Shown here piece by piece: positions 53,845-54,017 of a DNA stretch of 54,017 bases (positions are counted from its first letter, which is position 1; each line of letters begins with the position of its first letter). The stretch is taken from positions 1-54,017 of the forward strand of contig JABMLP010000050.1 of the NCBI GenBank assembly GCA_013176395.1. The letters are read 5' to 3'. The position numbers and the translations under genes were made by a program. Below the pieces are notes generated by a model. That model was not told the DNA's origin. It did no database searches and worked only from the letters and a program-made list of their open reading frames with translations. The stretch comes from Venturia oleaginea. Taxonomy: Eukaryota > Ascomycota > Dothideomycetes > Venturiales > Venturiaceae.

Positions 53845-54017
53845 TTAGGGTTAGGGTTAGGGTTAGGGTTAGGGTTAGGGTTAGGGTTAGGGTTAGGGTT
53901 AGGGTTAGGGTTAGGGTTAGGGTTAGGGTTAGGGTTAGGGTTAGGGTTAGGGTTAGGGTTAGGGTTAGGGTTAGGGTTAGGGTTAGGGTTAGGGTTAGGG
54001 TTAGGGTTAGGGTTAGG
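53845..54017 (+). repeat. Telomere, TTAGGG array
   Basis: 173 bp of unbroken TTAGGG (about 29 units) to the window end, with the G-rich strand pointing outward as at a right-hand chromosome end. It follows TATTGTTGGG of the gypsy element without any subtelomeric spacer. Confidence 0.98.

Overview
The window is the right end of a chromosome from a filamentous ascomycete (Pezizomycotina). It ends in about 29 perfect TTAGGG repeats in the G-rich-strand-outward orientation of a true telomere. Genes carry short (46-165 bp) GT-AG introns with CTAAC/CTRAC-like branch sites. Single-copy genes found across filamentous ascomycetes (UTP20, a DRN1/CWF19L1 homologue, INP1, COG4, a NIPA-type transporter) occupy the left half. 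The class cannot be named safely from the sequence alone.

Layout. 1-2.4 kb: a divergent housekeeping pair (UTP20 N-terminus leaving the left edge, DRN1 homologue). 3.9-9.5 kb: a decayed chromodomain Ty3/gypsy element with LTRs and a 5-bp target duplication, inserted in an array of 25-bp degenerate repeats. 9.5-12 kb: the rest of that array, a LINE 3' remnant and an 83-bp tandem duplication. 12-15 kb: a Fot1/pogo-like DNA transposon interrupted by an internally deleted piggyBac-like element. 15.4-27.2 kb: a GNAT pseudogene broken by an 11-bp tandem duplication, INP1, a second Fot1-like element with an intact transposase, COG4 and the NIPA-like gene. 28.6-33.8 kb: an apparently intact Ty1/copia element with LTRs that read as identical. 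36.3-40.9 kb: an MFS sugar-porter-like gene and an aldehyde dehydrogenase gene, convergent. 42-47.2 kb: two more Fot1-like elements flanking two paralogous small secreted cysteine-rich proteins, one abutting a 400-bp minisatellite. 47.3-52 kb: an unrecognised two-exon gene, a strongly divergent histone H3-like gene whose first splice donor has been invaded by a solo-LTR-like element, a second such element, an unrecognised gene with a frame break, and a fragment resembling fungal Tnp2/Plavaka-type transposases. 52.3-53.84 kb: a second copy of the gypsy element, cut off in its integrase region, with telomere repeats added directly on the break.

Most striking observation: the Fot1-like copies share nearly the same catalytic body, outer terminal repeat and 3' sequence, but differ sharply in two places: the recognition part of the N-terminal psq-type helix-turn-helix, and a 16-17 bp box inside the terminal inverted repeats. 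The box differs between copies yet matches between the two ends of each copy. This looks like paired divergence of a DNA-binding module and its binding site. Other strong items are the subtelomeric H3 variant, the telomere healed onto a retroelement, a Tf1-like self-priming primer-binding site, and the cysteine-rich secreted pair.

All gene models were read by hand from the sequence. Family assignments rest on remembered motifs, not on database searches.
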